This document shows, in pieces, positions 5,295-7,867 of a stretch of 7,867 nucleotides of DNA; position 1 is the stretch's first letter; each line of letters starts with the position of its first letter. The notes under the pieces are model-generated. The model saw nothing but the letters and a program-made list of their open reading frames with translations, did not search any database and was not told the origin of the DNA. The position numbers were made by a program, and so were the translations under genes. Origin of the DNA: Spirochaetia bacterium (GTDB lineage: Bacteria; Spirochaetota; Spirochaetia; Treponematales; Rectinemataceae); NCBI GenBank assembly GCA_021286925.1, contig JAJTBL010000072.1, forward strand, positions 1-7,867. The letters are read 5' to 3'.

Positions 5295-6833
5295 ATGGCA
5301 CGAACTATACAAATTTTCGACACCACCTTACGGGATGGCGAACAAGCCCCCGGCTGCAGTATGAGCTTGCAGGAAAAAATCCAGGTTGCACAGCAGCTTG
5401 AAAAACTCAATGTCGATGTCATTGAAGCGGGATTCCCCGCAGCAAGCCCCGGCGACCTTGCTTCAGTCCGCGAAATTTCAAAGATCGTGAAATCGGCGGC
5501 CGTTGCGGGGCTGGCCCGCGCTCTGCCAAAAGATATCGACGCGGTCTGGGAAGCAGTCCGCTATTCGCCTTCACCCCGGATACACACCTTTATTGCGACA
5601 TCGCCGATTCACATGGAACATAAGCTGAAAATGCAGCCTGACGCCGTCGTGGAGCAAGCCGTGTCAGCTGTAGAATACGCCCGAAAACTCTGCTCGGATG
5701 TCGAGTTTTCGGCTGAGGACGCTTCCCGGAGCGATCCTGACTTTCTGTGCCGAATTTTCAGCGCGGTTTTAGCTGCCGGCGCGAAAGTCATCAACATCCC
5801 GGATACTGTCGGCTACGCCATCCCCGCTGAATTCGGCGCGCTGGTGAAATATGTTATCGAGCATACAGCGGGCATCGAAAAGGCGATTGTGTCGGTGCAT
5901 TGCCATAACGACCTCGGGCTCGCAGTCGCGAACAGCCTGGCGGCAGTGGAGGCGGGCGCCAGCCAGATTGAATGCACCATCAATGGAATCGGAGAACGGG
6001 CAGGCAACGCTGCTCTCGAAGAAATCGTCATGGCGCTGGCAACCCGGCATTCGATTTTTAATGCCCTCACAAGAATCGACACGACCCAGCTGTATAAATC
6101 AAGCCGGCTCGTCTCCGCCGTGACGGGGGCGAAAGTTCAAATCAACAAGGCTATTGTCGGAGAAAACGCCTTTGCGCATGAGGCAGGCATACATCAGCAT
6201 GGCGTGCTGGCAAATCGCCAGACCTATGAAATTATGACACCTGAGTCGGTTGGAATTCCCAAGAACAGCATGGTCCTAGGCAAACATTCAGGAAAACACG
6301 CTTTTGAGGCCCGGCTTCATGAGTTGGGGTATTCTCTCCGCCCGGCGGAGATCGAATTGGTATTTGCCAAATTCAAGGAACTGGCAGACAGAAAGAAAAC
6401 AGTTTCTGACCGCGACATCGAGGCCCTGGTTCGCGGAGCTTCAGCCGTCATTCCCGAAAAGTTCAAACTGGCGAGTTTTGTCGTCAATTCCGGGACGCAG
6501 ATTACCGCGACCGCAACAATCCGCCTCGCGATTCAGGGAAATGGAACCATTGAAGAGGTCGCTGCGGGCGACGGCCCGGTCGACGCGGCCTACAAAGCGA
6601 TCGATTCGATTGTGAAACGGAAACTTGAATTAGCAGACTACCGCCTGAGTTCGGTCACTTCTGGAGAAGATGCTCAGGGCGAAGCGATGGTCAAGGTTCG
6701 CTGTGAGGGCAAAACCTGGAACGGCATCGGCGTGTCCACGGACGTGCTCGAAGCCTCAATCAAGGCTTATTTGGCGGCGGTCAACGCCATGGAATGGGAA
6801 CTCGCGAGTTTTCAGCAGGGAGCAGAACAATGA
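5295..6833 (+). CDS. leuA: 2-isopropylmalate synthase
   Basis: LeuA condenses acetyl-CoA with 2-oxoisovalerate to give 2-isopropylmalate, the first committed step of leucine synthesis, in the cytoplasm. The 512-residue product has the family's usual length. The TIM-barrel catalytic domain (about 1-270) opens with FDTTLRDGEQAPG (8-20). It carries the metal-binding HCHNDLGLA (202-210; His202 and His204) and GIGERAGNAALEE (231-243). A linker region with AHEAGIHQHGV and GKHSGKHAF follows. The C-terminal regulatory domain (about 385-500) is the part that binds leucine for feedback inhibition in this family. The two HMGL-type motifs and this complete regulatory domain favour LeuA over homocitrate or citramalate synthases, which remain the main alternatives; the adjacent leuC supports LeuA. 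The ATG is preceded by AGGAG (5284-5288), which is complementary to the end of the upstream leader peptide, so translation is probably leucine-controlled. It overlaps leuC by ATGA. Confidence 0.95.
   Translation: MARTIQIFDTTLRDGEQAPGCSMSLQEKIQVAQQLEKLNVDVIEAGFPAASPGDLASVREISKIVKSAAVAGLARALPKDIDAVWEAVRYSPSPRIHTFIATSPIHMEHKLKMQPDAVVEQAVSAVEYARKLCSDVEFSAEDASRSDPDFLCRIFSAVLAAGAKVINIPDTVGYAIPAEFGALVKYVIEHTAGIEKAIVSVHCHNDLGLAVANSLAAVEAGASQIECTINGIGERAGNAALEEIVMALATRHSIFNALTRIDTTQLYKSSRLVSAVTGAKVQINKAIVGENAFAHEAGIHQHGVLANRQTYEIMTPESVGIPKNSMVLGKHSGKHAFEARLHELGYSLRPAEIELVFAKFKELADRKKTVSDRDIEALVRGASAVIPEKFKLASFVVNSGTQITATATIRLAIQGNGTIEEVAAGDGPVDAAYKAIDSIVKRKLELADYRLSSVTSGEDAQGEAMVKVRCEGKTWNGIGVSTDVLEASIKAYLAAVNAMEWELASFQQGAEQ
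6817..6822 (+). promoter_or_regulatory. Shine-Dalgarno of leuC inside the leuA 3' end
   Basis: AGGGAG lies 7 bases before the ATG at 6830 and within the last codons of leuA. It supports 6830, the ATGA-overlap start, over the in-frame ATGs at 6848 and 6854, which have no comparable site. Confidence 0.55.
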
Positions 6834-7867
6834 AACAGAGCACCGCAATGACAATGACACAGAAAATTCTGGCGCAAAAAGCCGGCAAAAAAGAAGTTCG
6901 CGCCGGTGAGCTCATTGAAGCAGCTATCGACCGAGCCCTCGGCAACGATGTTACCGCGCCCCCCGCTATCGATGAATTTGAAAAGCTGGGCAAGCTGGCA
7001 GTCTGGGATCCGGAAAAGGTGGTGCTTGTTCCGGATCATTTTACTCCCAACAAGGACATTAAAACTGCCGAACTGACCAAGAAAATGCGGCTTTTTTCCC
7101 GAAAAATGAATATTTCCCATTATTTTGAAGTAGGTAAAATGGGAATCGAACATGCGCTGCTGCCGGAACAGGGCCTCGTCACAGCAGGTGATTGCATAAT
7201 CGGCGCAGACAGTCACACCTGCACCTACGGTGCTCTGGGCGCCTTTGCGACCGGTGTCGGTTCTACTGACCTGGCCTGTGCGATGGCTTTAGGGCGGCTC
7301 TGGTTCAAGGTTCCCCCGGCTATCCGCTTTAAGCTCAGCGGTTCGCTCTCCGGCTGGGTTTCCGGGAAAGACCTTGTTCTGCACATAATCGGAAAAATCG
7401 GCGTCGATGGCGCTCTCTATAAATCCATGGAATTTACTGGTGAAGGTGTCGGCTCTCTGTATATGGACGAGCGGTTCACGATCGCCAATATGGCGATTGA
7501 GGCGGGTGCTAAAAACGGCATTTTCCCGGTTGACAGCCGAACCACAGCCTATCTTGAATACGTGCGTGCGCAAAAACCCCAGGCTTTTTCAGCTGATCCA
7601 GATGCTCAGTATGAAAAGACAATCGAAATAGACCTTGCCAAAGTTCCGCTGACGGTTTCGTTTCCCCATCTGCCGTCCAATACCAAGACAATACAGGAAG
7701 CGGCAGGCTTGCCGATTCACCAGGTAGTGATTGGATCCTGCACCAATGGGCGCATCAGCGACCTTCGAATTGCCGCCAGCATCATGAAGGGCCGGAAGAT
7801 CGATGATTCGATCCGCTGTATCATTTTCCCGGCTACCCAGCGGATTTATTTGCAGGCACTCAGGGAA
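6830..7867 (+). CDS. leuC: 3-isopropylmalate dehydratase large subunit, 3' partial
   Basis: With LeuD, LeuC isomerises 2-isopropylmalate to 3-isopropylmalate, the second leucine-specific step. It is an aconitase-family [4Fe-4S] enzyme. The window holds 346 codons; the single-chain type it resembles is about 420 residues, so roughly the last 75 are missing. Visible motifs are VPDHFTPN (67-74), GIEHALLPEQG (105-115), GADSHTCTYGALGAFATGVGSTD (125-147) and GSCTNGR (302-308), whose Cys304 is the first cluster ligand. The other two cysteines should lie just beyond the edge. The overall pattern resembles the archaeal/clostridial-type LeuC rather than the longer enterobacterial form. The ATG at 6830 overlaps the leuA stop, indicating translational coupling. 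Family alignment from memory would also suit ATG 6848 (MTMTQKIL). A homoaconitase role is possible in this family, but adjacency to leuA and the leucine leader favour LeuC. leuD and leuB are expected downstream. Confidence 0.93.
   Translation, partial: MKQSTAMTMTQKILAQKAGKKEVRAGELIEAAIDRALGNDVTAPPAIDEFEKLGKLAVWDPEKVVLVPDHFTPNKDIKTAELTKKMRLFSRKMNISHYFEVGKMGIEHALLPEQGLVTAGDCIIGADSHTCTYGALGAFATGVGSTDLACAMALGRLWFKVPPAIRFKLSGSLSGWVSGKDLVLHIIGKIGVDGALYKSMEFTGEGVGSLYMDERFTIANMAIEAGAKNGIFPVDSRTTAYLEYVRAQKPQAFSADPDAQYEKTIEIDLAKVPLTVSFPHLPSNTKTIQEAAGLPIHQVVIGSCTNGRISDLRIAASIMKGRKIDDSIRCIIFPATQRIYLQALRE

Noticed and set aside
5192..5401. ORF of 69 codons running from the leader hairpin into leuA
   Set aside because: It starts inside the hairpin, overlaps leuA out of frame and has no motif. 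The leucine leader upstream explains this region better.
1..7867. Mobile elements, CRISPR arrays, tRNA or rRNA genes
   Set aside because: No transposase motifs, flanking terminal repeats, regularly spaced repeats or RNA-gene signatures were seen on reading through the window.

Overview
The window is a compact bacterial chromosomal segment, tightly packed on the + strand and of moderate GC by eye. It has no mobile elements, tRNA or rRNA genes, or CRISPR repeats. The class I-type hybrid cluster protein, a cysteine-bearing Rrf2 regulator and an iron-sulfur LeuC point to an anaerobic or microaerobic bacterium able to make its own leucine. No taxonomic marker is present. A spirochaete or a deltaproteobacterium-like anaerobe is only a guess.

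Layout: (1) positions 2-2848, most of an atypical DnaE-type DNA polymerase alpha subunit, cut off at its 5' end by the window edge. (2) positions 2799-4990, a two-gene unit of an Rrf2-family regulator and hcp. A near-consensus sigma70-type promoter (TTGACA-N16-TAAAAT) lies inside the last codons of the polymerase gene. A 24-bp dyad overlaps its -10 box and expected start site, so autoregulation by the Rrf2 protein is likely. The unit ends at a strong intrinsic terminator (5006-5049). (3) positions 5072-7867, the start of a leucine operon: a promoter region, an unlisted 24-codon leader peptide ending in four consecutive leucine codons, a large hairpin, then leuA and leuC. The two genes overlap by ATGA, and leuC runs off the window.

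The most interesting part is the leuA leader (about 5090-5294). The last two leucine codons plus the stop codon of the leader peptide (CTCCTGTAA, 5175-5183) are perfectly complementary over 9 bases to the leuA ribosome-binding site (TTACAGGAG, 5280-5288). A 19-bp hairpin (5186-5243) with no U-tract sits between them. This suggests leucine-responsive translational attenuation. A ribosome stalled on the leucine codons would cover the anti-Shine-Dalgarno strand and leave leuA open. A ribosome that finishes the leader would let the helix form and close leuA. This mechanism is inferred from base complementarity and has not been demonstrated.
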